Notes under the pieces: generated by a model
What the model saw: only the letters and a program-made list of their open reading frames with translations
Database searches by the model: none
Told to the model about the DNA's origin: nothing
Position numbers and translations under genes: made by a program
Shown: positions 16,235 to 26,756 of the stretch, piece by piece
Layout: every line of letters begins with the position of its first letter
How positions within the stretch are numbered: the stretch's first letter is position 1
Assembly: GCF_021596505.1 (NCBI RefSeq)
Contig: NZ_PJIZ01000010.1
Coordinates: forward strand, 1-64,000
Length of the DNA stretch: 64,000 nucleotides
Reading direction: 5' to 3'
DNA from: Nostoc sp. CMAA1605
GTDB lineage: Bacteria > Cyanobacteriota > Cyanobacteriia > Cyanobacteriales > Nostocaceae

Positions 16235-17221
16235 ATGCGTGCCATGATTTTGGAGTCACCGCGTCAACCACTGCGATTAGTTGACGTACCAATACCTGGT
16301 TTGAATGCTGGACAGTTGCTGATTCGGGTTCATGCTTGCGCTGTGTGTCGGACTGATTTGCATATAGTTGATGGGGAATTGACACACCCTAAATTACCTT
16401 TGATTTTGGGACATCAAATTGTTGGTACTGTAGAGGGGATTGCAGGTGATGTTCATAACTTCCAAATTGGGCAACGTGTGGGTGTGCCTTGGTTGGGATA
16501 TACTTGCAATTCTTGCCCTTATTGTCTTTCTCATCGGGAAAATTTGTGCGATCGCGCTCAATTTACAGGTTACAATCTAGACGGCGGTTATGCGGAATAT
16601 ACTGTAGCTGACCATCGTTTTTGCTTCCCTCTAGACCCCAGTTATTCCGACTTGCAAGTTGCGCCTTTGCTGTGTGGCGGTTTGATTGGCTACCGCGCTT
16701 ATAGAATGACTGGTGAGGCGCAAAAGTTGGGTTTTTATGGTTTTGGTTCGTCGGCGCATATCCTCATTCAACTCGCCCATCATCAAAATCGCCAAGTATT
16801 TGCGTTTACTCGCTCTGGTGATATCGCAGGACAAGAATTTGCCCGTCAATTAGGTGCAGTCTGGGCGGGGGACTCTGATGTATTACCGCCAGAACCACTA
16901 GATGCAGCCATTATTTTTGCACCAGTCGGGAAGCTTGTACCTGCGGCTTTACGGGCTGTGGCTAAAGGTGGTGTGGTGGTTTGTGCTGGAATTCACATGA
17001 GTGATATTCCCTCTTTCCCTTACAGTATTCTTTGGGAGGAAAGGGTGTTAAGGTCTGTAGCTAATTTGACGCGTCAAGATGGGGAAGAGTTTTTAGCTTT
17101 AGCACCGCAAGTTCCCATACATACTGAAGTTAACGCCTTTCCCTTAACTCAAGCAAATGAGGCCTTAGATGCGCTGCGTAGCAGCAAAATTGAGGGTTCA
17201 GCCGTATTAGTTGTAGAGTAA
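16235..17221 (+). CDS. Zinc-binding alcohol dehydrogenase family protein
   Basis: A 328-residue MDR-superfamily oxidoreductase. Catalytic-zinc ligands are in HACAVCRTDLH and GHQIVG. The structural zinc lobe is CNSCPYCLSHRENLC. The nucleotide-binding domain starts at LGFYGFGSSAH, a glycine-rich Rossmann turn. I prefer the ATG at 16235 (MRAMILESPRQPL). The ATG at 16184 would translate a heptamer array as the first 17 residues. Substrate is unknown. It belongs with the cinnamyl/propanol-preferring alcohol dehydrogenases. Confidence 0.9.
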   Translation: MRAMILESPRQPLRLVDVPIPGLNAGQLLIRVHACAVCRTDLHIVDGELTHPKLPLILGHQIVGTVEGIAGDVHNFQIGQRVGVPWLGYTCNSCPYCLSHRENLCDRAQFTGYNLDGGYAEYTVADHRFCFPLDPSYSDLQVAPLLCGGLIGYRAYRMTGEAQKLGFYGFGSSAHILIQLAHHQNRQVFAFTRSGDIAGQEFARQLGAVWAGDSDVLPPEPLDAAIIFAPVGKLVPAALRAVAKGGVVVCAGIHMSDIPSFPYSILWEERVLRSVANLTRQDGEEFLALAPQVPIHTEVNAFPLTQANEALDALRSSKIEGSAVLVVE

Positions 17222-17236
17222 AGGAAAGTAGTGGTT

Positions 17237-17347
17237 AATAGTCAATAGTCATTAGTCATTAGTCATTACTCATTACTCATTACTCATTACTCAGCACGGG
17301 CTAAACGCCCCACTTCCGCTAACAGCACTCAGCACTCATTACTCATT
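17237..17347. repeat. CATTAGT/CATTACT/ACTCAGC array with hairpin module
   Basis: Heptamers change type along the array, from CAATAGT through CATTAGT and CATTACT to ACTCAGC. A 26-bp module at 17298-17323 (GGGCTAAACGCCC to CCGCTAAC) is bordered by AGCAC on both sides. Confidence 0.85.
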
Positions 17348-17369
17348 AATCAACAGCCACACATTATCT

Positions 17370-17741
17370 ATGGATGCGGAGAATATTCAACGGCGTTATA
17401 CAGCAGGGGAGAGATATTTTCCCGCCGCCAACTTAATTCGAGCTAAGTTGATAAGAGCTTATTTACCAGGGATAAATTTATGGGGAGCAGACTTGAGTGG
17501 TGCTAACCTCGCGAGAGCTAAACTTTGGGGAGCAGACTTAAGTCGAGCCAATTTAGCTAATGCTAATTTGACTAGAGCGAATTTATGCGGTGTGAAGTTA
17601 AATGAGGCAAATCTGCGCGGTGCTAAACTTCATCTCACCAAGTTGTATGGAGCAGATTTAACAGGTGCTTATTACGATGACAGCACCCGCTTTTCTCAGG
17701 GTTTTGATCCTGTCAGTCGAAAGATGCACAAGTTTGAATGA
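17370..17741 (+). CDS. Pentapeptide-repeat protein
   Basis: A 123-residue protein with roughly 13 consecutive A(D/N)LxX pentapeptides between residues ~20 and 105 (LWGADLSGANLARAKL and so on). They predict a right-handed quadrilateral beta-helix. It is cytoplasmic, with no signal peptide. Such proteins are abundant in Nostoc and mostly of unknown function. It converges on the acylphosphatase gene with 7 nt between stops. Confidence 0.85.
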   Translation: MDAENIQRRYTAGERYFPAANLIRAKLIRAYLPGINLWGADLSGANLARAKLWGADLSRANLANANLTRANLCGVKLNEANLRGAKLHLTKLYGADLTGAYYDDSTRFSQGFDPVSRKMHKFE

Positions 17742-17748
17742 TTGCTTT

Positions 17749-18054
17749 TTACTCAATAACGCGCTTCACCTCAAAAACCCGCAAGCCTTCCGGGTGTTCA
17801 TATTCGACTTTAACATCTTGCACCACTGCCGCAGGGGGGCCAGCATGACACCAGCGTAGTATCTCTTCCACAACCTCCCGCGCCCCTTCAAATACAGCTT
17901 CTACGCGTCCATCAGGAAGATTTCGCACCCAACCAGTTAAACCCAACTGGCTAGCAGTCTCGACAGTAGCGTAACGATAACCTACTCCCTGGACTCTACC
18001 GGAAATGAAGACGTGAGCGCGAACTAGTTTTGCTTGTGGTGTAGGATTTGGCAT
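17749..18054 (-). CDS. acyP: Acylphosphatase
   Basis: A 101-residue enzyme that hydrolyses the carboxyl-phosphate bond of acylphosphates. The family signature is VFISGRVQGVGYRYATVETA, containing the phosphate-binding Arg. The catalytic Asn is in GLTGWVRNLPDGRVEAVFEG. Length is normal (about 90-100 residues). It is a single-gene unit convergent with the pentapeptide-repeat gene. Confidence 0.93.
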   Translation of the reverse strand: MPNPTPQAKLVRAHVFISGRVQGVGYRYATVETASQLGLTGWVRNLPDGRVEAVFEGAREVVEEILRWCHAGPPAAVVQDVKVEYEHPEGLRVFEVKRVIE

Positions 18055-18159
18055 TGACCAATCTATACTTTACAATCACCAGTCTACATGGTTTGTGACT
18101 GAGGAACTGATATTTTAAATTAAAACTGCTAATGTAAAATTTTCAATTCTGCGTTGCTT

Positions 18160-18537
18160 ATGTCTGAACTACCACCACTCAATACAGATACTATCTGGGG
18201 TATTCTCAATGATCAAATTGATGATGCAACAGTCATGCAATTAGTCTGGTATTACTTGGGTTATCGCTATGACTCTACAACAGACAAGTGGGATAACAGC
18301 TTGGTTACAGCAGAATGGCGAGATGAGTATCCAGAACCACCCAATTTTTTAGATAGCCGTCCTGCTACTATGAAGTTAACTCGCTCTATTCCTCAACAAT
18401 ATAAACAAATTACGAAGGAAAAGCTGGGTTTTAAGGGGTACAAAATTGGCACATTTACACCACGGGAAACTCGCAGAGCAACTGCTGCTAATTGGTTATT
18501 GAGTCATTTGCAGCAAACCATTGATCAAAGTAAATAA
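18160..18537 (+). CDS. DUF1823 family protein
   Basis: A 125-residue soluble protein resembling the DUF1823 family of cyanobacteria and plants (LNDQIDDATVMQLVWYYLGYRYD, then EEYPEPPNFLDSRPATMKLTRSIP-like text). No function is established. The ATG at 18160 (MSELPP) is a better start than the TTG at 18154. Seven bases after the stop begins a 17-bp perfect inverted repeat that may act as its terminator. Confidence 0.8.
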   Translation: MSELPPLNTDTIWGILNDQIDDATVMQLVWYYLGYRYDSTTDKWDNSLVTAEWRDEYPEPPNFLDSRPATMKLTRSIPQQYKQITKEKLGFKGYKIGTFTPRETRRATAANWLLSHLQQTIDQSK

Positions 18538-18543
18538 TTAATC

Positions 18544-18641
18544 AAAGCAAATATTCGGTAAATATCACAGTTTCAAAAGAATGCGCTCCATATTTGAGAA
18601 GTTGTGATCATGCTATAAAATGGCTACCGAATATTTGCTTT
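18544..18641. repeat. 98-bp inverted-repeat structure
   Basis: AAAGCAAATATTCGGTA (18544-18560) and its exact reverse complement (18625-18641) enclose 64 nt. Inside, ATCACA (18564-18569) and TGTGAT (18603-18608) form a second stem. The right arm ends in a short T run. It may be the terminator of the DUF1823 gene, a structured RNA or a small palindromic element. Confidence 0.6.
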
Positions 18642-18852
18642 TATATATATCTGTGGGTAGTAGACAATTACTGAGTATCTGATTCAGGAAAAATTGTTTG
18701 AAGATAGATTAATAAGTGACCTATTGATATATTACAGACTCAAACTCAGGATAGAGGAACTCAGCTATTAATTATATCCTCTGATTGATTTGCAAATTGA
18801 TTATTAGTTAGAAAATAATCATGACTGACTTTTCATAATTTGATAAATTTTC

Positions 18853-20510
18853 ATGAAAAATTCCATTGAATTTAAGTTATTTGCACCCTATAACAAAGGC
18901 GCGGCTGTCATAGGGGATTTCTCAGATTGGCAGGAAATTCCTATGGAAAAAGGCGATGATGGTTATTTTCGTACCCATGTTGACTTAGCAGATGGCACTT
19001 ATCAATATAAATTTCGGGTACAGACAAACTCTTGGTTTTTTGAAGATGATCAGTGGGTTGATGTCACAGACCCCTATGCAACTGATATTGATGAATTAAG
19101 CGGCAAAGATAATGGTGTTATCCGCATCAAAGATGGGGAAATTATTGTTGATACTTATGTCTGGCAATATGATGATCAACCTTTACCAGCCGACCATGAA
19201 TTAGTAATTTATGAATTACACGTCAGTGATTTTTCTGGTGGTGAGGATGATCCCTATGCACGGGGAAAATATAAACACGTTATTGAGAAATTAGATTACT
19301 TATGTGAATTAGGCATCAACGCTATTGAGTTAATGCCTGTGAAAGAATATCCTGGTGATTATAGTTGGGGTTACAATCCCCGCTATTTTTTTGCAACAGA
19401 ATCTAGCTATGGTTCAACAGCAGATTTAAAACGTTTAATTGATGAGTGTCATCACCGGGGAATTCGTGTGTTAATGGATGGATTTATAACCACTCAGAAG
19501 CCTCTAGTCCCTTAACACAAATTGACCATGATTATTGGTACCACCATGCACCCCGTGACCCTGATAATAACTGGGGGCCAGAATTTAATTATGAACTCTA
19601 TGATGAAAATTTAGATATCTATCCAGCCCGAAAATTTATCGGTGATACGGTGCGGTTTTGGATTGAAGAATATCATATAGATGGCATTCGTTATGATGCG
19701 GCTAGACAACTAGGTAACTATGATTTTATGCACTGGATTGTGCAGGAAACTAAAAAAACTGCCGGTGCAAAACCATTTTATAATGTGGCAGAACACATCC
19801 CAGAAACTACTAGCATTACTAATGTTGACGGGCCGATGGATGGCTGTTGGCATGATAGCTTCTATCACACCATCAAAGCTCATATTTGCGGCGATACCTT
19901 TGACTTAGAGAACCTCAAAGATGTGATTGACTGTAAGCGTCAAGGCTTTTTAGGTGCAACTAATGTGGTGAATTACTTGACTAACCATGACCATCATCAT
20001 CTCATGGTGGAGTTAGGCGATCGCAATATTTTTGCCGAAGAAGCTTTTAAACGCGCTAAACTCGGCGTAGCTATCCTATTAACATCTGTCGGTGTACCCC
20101 TAATTTGGATGGGTGAAGAATTTGGGGAATACAAACCTAAACAGCAGGAATCAGCAAAAATAGATTGGCAACTCTTAGGTAATGACCTAAATAGTAGTTT
20201 ATTTGAATACTACAAAGGCTTGATTCAATTACGTAAAAATAACCACGCTCTCTACACAGAAAATATTGATTTTATTCACGAAAATCACGAAGCTAAGGTA
20301 TTAGCTTACAGTCGTTGGAATGAAGAAGGTTCTCGCGTGGTTGTAGTTGCGAATTTCTCCGAAAATTTCCTTGCAGGTTATCACGTTCCTAATTTCCCCT
20401 GTGGTGGTACATGGCACGAGTGGACAGGAGATTATGACGTAGAAGCTGGTGATGATGGGATTATGACTGATATTGGGCCTTACGAAGCCAAAGTATTCGT
20501 TTGGCAGTAA
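18853..20510 (+). pseudogene. GH13 alpha-amylase family gene, single-base frameshift
   Basis: Two overlapping frames together encode one GH13 protein of about 552 residues. The first frame (18853-19515) has an N-terminal CBM48-like domain (FAPYNKGAAVIGDFSDW) and the barrel start (LGINAIELMPVKEYPG). The second frame, open from 19446 to 20510, resumes at YNHSEASSPL and carries the catalytic nucleophile Asp (DGIRYDAARQL), the acid Glu (YNVAEHIPE) and the third Asp (YLTNHDHHH). One base is missing at 19482-19485, inside the conserved DG-(V/F)-YNHS motif. Everything else is intact, so this is either a very recent mutation or an assembly error. Relatives act on alpha-glucans or trehalose-type sugars. 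Confidence 0.85.
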
Positions 20511-20542
20511 TAAAATATACCGAAATCTCAGGTTCAACTTCT

Positions 20543-20569
20543 AGGGAGAGGAAATACTCTCCCTTTTTT
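20543..20569 (+). terminator. Rho-independent terminator of the GH13 gene
   Basis: AGGGAGAG, GAAATA loop, CTCTCCCT and then a T run make an 8-bp perfect stem 33 nt after the GH13 stop. Confidence 0.85.
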
Positions 20570-20707
20570 ATTGCCGTAACCCTAGCTGTTATGTCTGATT
20601 TTTCTGACTTGCCAAAAAAGTAAATGAATCTGTATCCTGTGTTTCATTTACAATATGGATACTAATCGGACTCAAAAATCCATCTCAACCATCAAGACAA
20701 CTTCTCC

Positions 20708-21751
20708 ATGCACAACAAATTATTTAACACCAATATTAAAAATTGCCACGTTCTCTTAACCCCTAACGAAATAAAATCTAAAGTACCCTTAACAAAAACT
20801 GCGGAACAAACTGTTTGGCGATTTCGCAAAGAAATAGAACAAATTTTAGACTTTCAAGATAGACGTAAATTTATAGTAGTTGGCCCCTGTTCAATTCATG
20901 ATCCAGAAGCGGCATTAGAGTATGCAAAACGACTGAAAGATTTAAGCGATCGCGTCCAAGATAAGCTGCTATTAATTATGCGGGTTTATTTTGAAAAACC
21001 CAGAACAACAGTAGGATGGAAAGGCTTAATTAATGACCCTAATATGGATGATTCTTTCCATGTCGAAAAGGGACTAATAATTGCGAGGAAACTATTAGTG
21101 CAATTGTCAGAATTAGGATTGCCTAGTGCTACAGAAGCCTTAGATCCCATTATTCCGCAATACATTGGCGAATTAATTACTTGGTCAGCAATTGGCGCAC
21201 GCACAACTGAATCCCAAACTCACCGCGAAATGGCCAGTGGGTTATCAATGCCTGTAGGGTTTAAGAATGGTACAGATGGCAACATTCAAGTTGCCTTAAA
21301 TGCCTTGCATTCTGCTAGAACTCCCCATAATTTCTTAGGAATTAATCCTAAAGGACAGGTGAGTGTATTTGAAACTAAAGGTAATGCTTACGGTCATGTA
21401 ATTTTACGCGGGGGTAGTCAACCTAACTTTGATGCTGAGAGTGTACAACAGGTAGAAACACAATTAAAACAGGCTAATTTACCGCCGCGTATTGTCATTG
21501 ATTGTAGCCACGGCAATACGAATAAAAATTACAAATTACAATCGTCTGTGTTAGAAAACGTCGTCCAACAAATTATTGATGGTAACACATCTATTGTGGG
21601 GATGATGTTAGAATCACATCTATCTGAAGGCAATCAACCAATTAATTGTCCCAAAGAGGAACTCAAGTATGGGGTTTCTGTAACTGACCCCTGTATCGGT
21701 TGGGAAGAAACAGAAAAAATTATTTTAGCTGCCCATGAACAGTTAAAGTAA
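20708..21751 (+). CDS. 3-deoxy-7-phosphoheptulonate (DAHP) synthase, class I
   Basis: A 347-residue enzyme that condenses phosphoenolpyruvate and erythrose 4-phosphate, the first step of the shikimate pathway. It is of the AroF/AroG/AroH type. GPCSIHDPEAALEYA carries the metal-binding Cys. MRVYFEKPRTTVGWKGLINDP, GARTTESQTHREMASGLSMP, GFKNGTDGN, VIDCSHGNTNK and the Glu of MLESHLSEGNQ are all present. The N-terminal ~45 residues are where these enzymes bind the feedback amino acid. It stands alone, with a terminator at 21896-21932. Confidence 0.95.
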   Translation: MHNKLFNTNIKNCHVLLTPNEIKSKVPLTKTAEQTVWRFRKEIEQILDFQDRRKFIVVGPCSIHDPEAALEYAKRLKDLSDRVQDKLLLIMRVYFEKPRTTVGWKGLINDPNMDDSFHVEKGLIIARKLLVQLSELGLPSATEALDPIIPQYIGELITWSAIGARTTESQTHREMASGLSMPVGFKNGTDGNIQVALNALHSARTPHNFLGINPKGQVSVFETKGNAYGHVILRGGSQPNFDAESVQQVETQLKQANLPPRIVIDCSHGNTNKNYKLQSSVLENVVQQIIDGNTSIVGMMLESHLSEGNQPINCPKEELKYGVSVTDPCIGWEETEKIILAAHEQLK

Positions 21752-22136
21752 GAGCAGCTAACACCATTTTGGATTTTATGCCAAGAATCGAATGTAGATT
21801 GGCGAAAATGGTTAAAATCTTAACTTCTTATACTGTGTCGGTGTCAGTACCTTTTCACAGCAGCTAGTGCAGAATTTAGGTATCATTATCATTTGGTAGG
21901 TCTTGTTGACAATACTTGACCTATCTTTTTTTACCCTAAAACGGTCACGCTCCTCTACTGAATAAGCTTCAGCCCCTTTGTCACCCCGTCAGAAAATCTA
22001 TGTAGTTGATTTTTATCCACACACCTACTTACATCATTTCTTCTCAGGTCATGAAAAATGGCTATTTTATTTGTTTGATCAGATTTCAAAAATAATAAAT
22101 GAGAAAAATACTTGAATGATTGATACATTTAATTGA
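21752..22136. other. Intergenic region between DAHP synthase and ABCG genes
   Basis: Holds the DAHP synthase terminator and the presumed promoter of the FHA-ABC gene. No ORF, RNA gene or repeat was recognised in the rest. Confidence 0.5.
21896..21932 (+). terminator. Terminator downstream of DAHP synthase
   Basis: TAGGTC and GACCTA pair around an inner TTGT/ACAA stem, followed by TCTTTTTTT. It lies about 145 nt after the stop. Confidence 0.7.
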
Positions 22137-24385
22137 ATGACAGTATCATCTTCTGAGTTGGATAAAAATCACAAAAATGCGATTATGCAGACCCTCAAAT
22201 TTACTGTCTACACTAATCCAGTTCGGGAATACTCATTTGATAATACGTATTTTGTTGACGAAAAGTGTTTAGTTATTGGTAGTGGTCAAGATAGTCAAAT
22301 AGGAATAAGCGATGCCAGTATAGATGTACGTCATGCCGTTATTCTCAAAAAAAATCATCAATACTATTTAGCGGACTTAGACACTACTCAAGGTACAAGA
22401 CTAGGGGCTGATAAACTACAACCCAAGCAAGTTTATCTTTTATCCAATGAATCTTTAGTACAAGTTGGTAATGTAATTATTGAAGTAACAATTACCACAA
22501 CAAAAACAACTATAGTATCTCCATCAACTACCCCAACCCAAGTCATAAATTCTACATCGCAGACCAAATCAGGCTTTAGGTTAGACGCAATTAACTTAAG
22601 AAAATCCAGTCGTCCATTGTTTGGTACAACACTAATCAATAATATCTCACTATCCATCTTACCCAGAGAGTTTGTTGTAATAGCTGGAGTCAGTGGCGGT
22701 GGTAAGTCTACCTTGATGGATGCACTGAACGGACAACGCCGAGCCAGAGGAAAAGTGTTGGTAAATGGTAGTAATCTTTACACTAACTTCAGTGCATTCA
22801 AAGATAAAGTTGGCTACGTGCCACAAGATGACATAGTTCACCCAGAGTTAAGTGTTGTGGAAGCACTCAGCTATGCGGCCCGGCTAAGGTTGCCATCGCA
22901 ATCGCCAGCAGAAAGGAAACAGCGAGTGCAAGAGGTACTAGAACAATTGCAACTGACGCAACGGCAGAATGTAGCCATCGGCAGATTGAGTGGAGGACAA
23001 CGCAAACGAGTTTCCATAGGGGTTGAGTTAATTAGTAATCCTCGCTTGTTTTTCTTAGATGAAGCCACATCAGGCTTAGATCCTGGCACGGAATTGCAAA
23101 TCATGGAACTGCTACGGAGTTTAGCCAATGCTGGAAGTACCGTAGTGTTGATCACCCACGCTACTAAGAATGTAGAGATTGCCGATATGGTAATATTCTT
23201 GGCCAAGGGTGGAAGATTGGCATACTTTGGCCCATCGAAACTGGCATTGCAGTATTTCAAAGTTCAAGATTTCGATGCTATCTACGATAAAGTAGAGCGT
23301 CAGTTCACACCCCAAGAATGGGAAAAAAATTTTGTATTGTCCGGTTACTACAAAAAATTCATTAGCGATCGCCTAGAAACGATTCCACAAAACAACAGCC
23401 CATCAGCAGAAAAGCCGGACTTTAATCAACAACTAACAGTATTGTGTCAGCGTAATTTGAATATTCTCTTCAAAAACAGGGTAAGCTTGGCACTGATAAT
23501 TTTGGGTGCGCCGATTCTGGGATCACTGAACTTTGCTCTGTGGAAATCAGATTTATTCAGCACAAAAACTGGAATGCAGGACAAGCAATTACGATGTTGT
23601 TTGTCACAGTGATCATGGCGGTAATGTCGGGAGCATTAGCTACCATGCCAGAGATTGCCAAAGAGAGAGCAATTTTTCACCGTGAGCGTAGTGCAGGGTT
23701 GGGTGTACTTCCTTATATTTTATCTAAACTGCACTTAGCATTGATGTTGGCACTTTACCAGTCGCTGGTGCTATTGATCTGTATGGTGCTGGCAGTGAAC
23801 ATTCCCCAAGTCAATAACATTTTGATAGGAATGTATTGTAGTCTGTTTTTAGCCTCATTTGGCAGCATGGTATTAGGCTTGTTAGTATCAACAATTTCAC
23901 CAAGTCAAAGTGTTGCCCCCTTATTAACAATTGTGGTGTTAGTTCCCCAGGTAGTATTCGGCGGCGGTATTCTACCCGTGAATGAGTTTCACACTGTAGG
24001 ACAAGCCATCAACCAAGTCATGCTCACCAAATATCCGTTTGAGACTTTGGTGTCAATGACTGAGTTGGGTGCAGATGTAGCTGATGACCCCTGCTGGCAG
24101 AAAACTAAACAGAAAAATAAAACACTATCAAAAGTAGAATTAGCCAAATGTAATTGTTATGAACAGGAAGTATTTAATAAATGTGAATTTCCAGGGATTG
24201 GAAAAGTTAAAAAAACTTTATCTTTAAATGCAGACTTATTAAAAGTACGCCTGTTAATTCAAGGTATTTTTGATAGTTATGGTGATATTTTCAGTGTTAA
24301 TGTCTACGAAAGTTGGTTGTCAATGCTGAAAATTATCGGGGGGATGACTCTTATTCTATTCCTGTGTCAATTTATCAAAGGTTGA
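22137..24385 (+). pseudogene. FHA-domain ABCG-type ABC transporter, single-base frameshift
   Basis: The first frame (22137-23612) encodes an N-terminal FHA-like domain (residues ~20-125: LVIGSGQDSQIGISDASIDVRHA). An ABCG ATPase follows, with Walker A GVSGGGKST, signature LSGGQRKRVSIGVE and Walker B FFLDEATSGLD. The frame then runs into RCCLSQ and a stop. The membrane domain continues in another frame (open from 23540 to 24385) starting at NAGQAITMLFVT, with about six hydrophobic segments and an extra Cys-containing loop (residues ~190-235 of that frame). One base is missing at about 23571-23574. Rejoined, it would be a ~750-residue half-transporter fused to a phosphothreonine-recognition domain. 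The substrate is unknown. Confidence 0.85.
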
Positions 24386-24563
24386 ACTATACAGACAATG
24401 ATCAAGGTTAGCTTGAAAACCCCTGAGAAATAGTAAGGAAGTTGTGCCTTTCGTGCTTTATCCAGGATGATGAAGCATCCCTCAAGGGAAGCAAGCTACG
24501 CGTTAGCGTCTCGGAGAAAAGTCTATGTCGGTATAAGCAATTGGCTAACTTGTATTTCTAATA

Positions 24564-24703
24564 TAAGTAGAACGACTTGAAAAAACCAAACTATGTAAAG
24601 TAATGTAAAAAAACTGAATTTAGTTCGTAGTAAGGACTTTAGTCCTCTCTTAAGGACTAAAGTCCTCACTACAAACCTTTAATTATTTACACCGTTCTAC
24701 TTA
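24564..24703. mobile_element. MITE-like element, copy 2
   Basis: 140 bp bounded by perfect 11-bp terminal inverted repeats TAAGTAGAACG / CGTTCTACTTA. The core is a near-perfect palindrome, GTAGTAAGGACTTTAGTCCT facing AGGACTAAAGTCCTCACTAC. No coding capacity. No clear target-site duplication. The left part matches copy 1 at 10579 in reverse orientation. Just upstream (24494-24515) is a separate dispersed motif, CTACGCGTTAGCGTCTCGGAG. Confidence 0.75.
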
Positions 24704-24973
24704 GGAACGAGTTTAATTATTGTCAAATTTAGCGTTTAGCAGATATCTAAACATACTAAACACCTGCATATAAATTATCTAAACATTAGATATAGAAAAA
24801 ATAAACGCTACATGAATAAAAAATAAGCCTATTTTTATATCTTATATATATTGAATTTTCTCCAAAATCAATGGATGATTTAAATCAAATGATACAAATA
24901 ATTGCTGAAAAATAATATGTAAGGCGATGCCTGAAATTATCGTCAAAATTACGAATATCAATTGGGATAAATC
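24704..24973. other. Upstream region of the kdp operon
   Basis: Very AT-rich 270 bp that should contain the kdp promoter. No clear -35/-10 pair, operator or RNA motif could be identified. Confidence 0.4.
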
Positions 24974-26719
24974 ATGTTACAAGGATGGATACAAATAGCA
25001 TTAACGCTATTAATTGTCGTGGCAATAACTCCCTTTTTTGGGCGATATATGGCGCGTGTTTACCAAGAGCAAAGAACTTTTCTTGACCCGGTTTTGCATC
25101 CAGTTGAGCGCATACTTTACTCTTTGGTGGGTGTTGCCACTAAAGAAAATATGACGGGTTGGCAGTATGCAAGAGCTATTTTGTACAGCAACATAGTTAT
25201 GGGGTTGCTGATTTTCTTTATCCTGATGAGTCAAGGATGGTTGCCTTTTAATCCCACCAAAATAGATGCGCCAACGTGGGATACAGCATTACACACAACC
25301 ATATCGTTTATTACCAACACTAACCAACAACACTATTCTGGTGAAACCTACCTCAGCTATGCCAGTCAAATGTGGGGTCTTGGTTATCATATGTTCACCT
25401 CGGCGGCGACTGGGTTGGCGGTGGGGATTGCCTTTATTCGCGGGTTGACTGGTAGACCTTTGGGTAACTTTTATGTGGATTTGATTCGCTCAATTACGCG
25501 GGTTTTGTTACCTATTTGTATTGTAGGTGGAATTGCCTTGATGGCGGCTGGTGTTCCCGAAACCTTAGCTGGGCCAGTTATTATCCCTACTTTAGAAGAT
25601 CCTAATATAAGTCAGGCGATCGCACGCGGCCCTGTGGCTCATTTTGAAATTATTAAACAGCTAGGAGAAAACGGCGGCGGCTTTTTTGCCATCAACTCTG
25701 CCCATCCTTTTGAAAATCCCAACGGCTTTTCTAACTTAATTCAGGTTGTGGCCATGCTGTCAATTCCCACAGCCTTAATTTACACTTACGGTTTATTTGC
25801 TAACAACACTAAACAAGCTTGGTTAGTTTATGGCATGGTAGGTGTGATTTATATCGCGTTTATCATCATTACTGCCATTGGTGAATATAACGGTAATCCG
25901 GCTATCAACTCCCTACTGGGAAGTACACAACCGAACTTAGAAGGAAAGGAAGTCCGGTTTGGTTGGGCGCAGTCTGCTTTGTTTGCTGTTAGTACAACCG
26001 GCACTATGTGCGGTGCTGTTAATAGTTTACATGATTCCTTCATGCCCAACGGCGGTTTTGTCACCCTCTCGAATATGTTTCTGCAAATCATTTGGGGTGG
26101 ACAGGGTACAGGCACAGCATACTTGTTTGCTTACTTGATTTTGGCAGTATTTGCGACAGGTTTAATGGTGGGACGCACACCAGAATTTCTAGGACGCAAA
26201 ATCGAAAAGCGGGAAGTTGTACTCGCAAGTTTTCTAATTCTCTTAGTTCACCCCATCGCCATTATGATACCTGCTGGCATCGCTTTAGCATTTCCCGATC
26301 AACTAGCAGGAATCAGTAACCCCGGCTTTCACGGTTTTGCTCAAGTTATCTATGAATACGCCTCCGCAGCAGCTAACAACGGTTCGGGATTTGAAGGCTT
26401 AGGGGATTCTCAACCATCGCCAATAGCCATTGCAGCCGGTGCAAAAACTACCGCAACTGCTTTATGGTGGAACCTCAGCACTTGTTTTAGTCTCCTCGCC
26501 GGACGCTACATTCCTATTATCGGGTTACTGTTACTAGCAGATAGTATGTCTCGCAAACAACAAGTTCCTTTCAACGTTGGTACATTACGCACTGACACCG
26601 GACTATTTACAGGCGTAACCGCAGGCGTAATTTTAATCCTCGGCGCGCTGACATTCTTCCCAGTTTTAGCATTCGGCCCCATCGGTGAAGCCTTTTGGAT
26701 TGCTAGAGGGATTGGATGA
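24974..26719 (+). CDS. kdpA: Potassium-transporting ATPase subunit A
   Basis: KdpA is the K+-selective channel-like subunit of the high-affinity KdpFABC pump in the plasma membrane. The protein has 581 residues (E. coli has 557) and about ten membrane segments. Selectivity-filter regions include [48 protein letters not shown] and [14 protein letters not shown]. It is the first gene of the kdp cluster. A 408-bp gap to kdpB, largely filled with 21-bp tandem repeats, is unusual for a kdp operon. Confidence 0.97.
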   Translation: MLQGWIQIALTLLIVVAITPFFGRYMARVYQEQRTFLDPVLHPVERILYSLVGVATKENMTGWQYARAILYSNIVMGLLIFFILMSQGWLPFNPTKIDAPTWDTALHTTISFITNTNQQHYSGETYLSYASQMWGLGYHMFTSAATGLAVGIAFIRGLTGRPLGNFYVDLIRSITRVLLPICIVGGIALMAAGVPETLAGPVIIPTLEDPNISQAIARGPVAHFEIIKQLGENGGGFFAINSAHPFENPNGFSNLIQVVAMLSIPTALIYTYGLFANNTKQAWLVYGMVGVIYIAFIIITAIGEYNGNPAINSLLGSTQPNLEGKEVRFGWAQSALFAVSTTGTMCGAVNSLHDSFMPNGGFVTLSNMFLQIIWGGQGTGTAYLFAYLILAVFATGLMVGRTPEFLGRKIEKREVVLASFLILLVHPIAIMIPAGIALAFPDQLAGISNPGFHGFAQVIYEYASAAANNGSGFEGLGDSQPSPIAIAAGAKTTATALWWNLSTCFSLLAGRYIPIIGLLLLADSMSRKQQVPFNVGTLRTDTGLFTGVTAGVILILGALTFFPVLAFGPIGEAFWIARGIG

Positions 26720-26756
26720 GTCATTTGTTATTTGTCAAGCTGAGAATTTGAAGCTC

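Noticed and set aside
19446-20510. Independent second amylase gene starting at 19446
   Set aside because: It overlaps the first frame, begins with residues from the wrong frame (SSPGNSCVNGW) and continues the same protein without repetition, so it is the frameshifted remainder.
23540-24385. Independent ABC permease gene starting at 23540
   Set aside because: The first ~13 residues are the shadow of the upstream frame. The homology resumes at NAGQAITML, exactly where the ATPase frame breaks.
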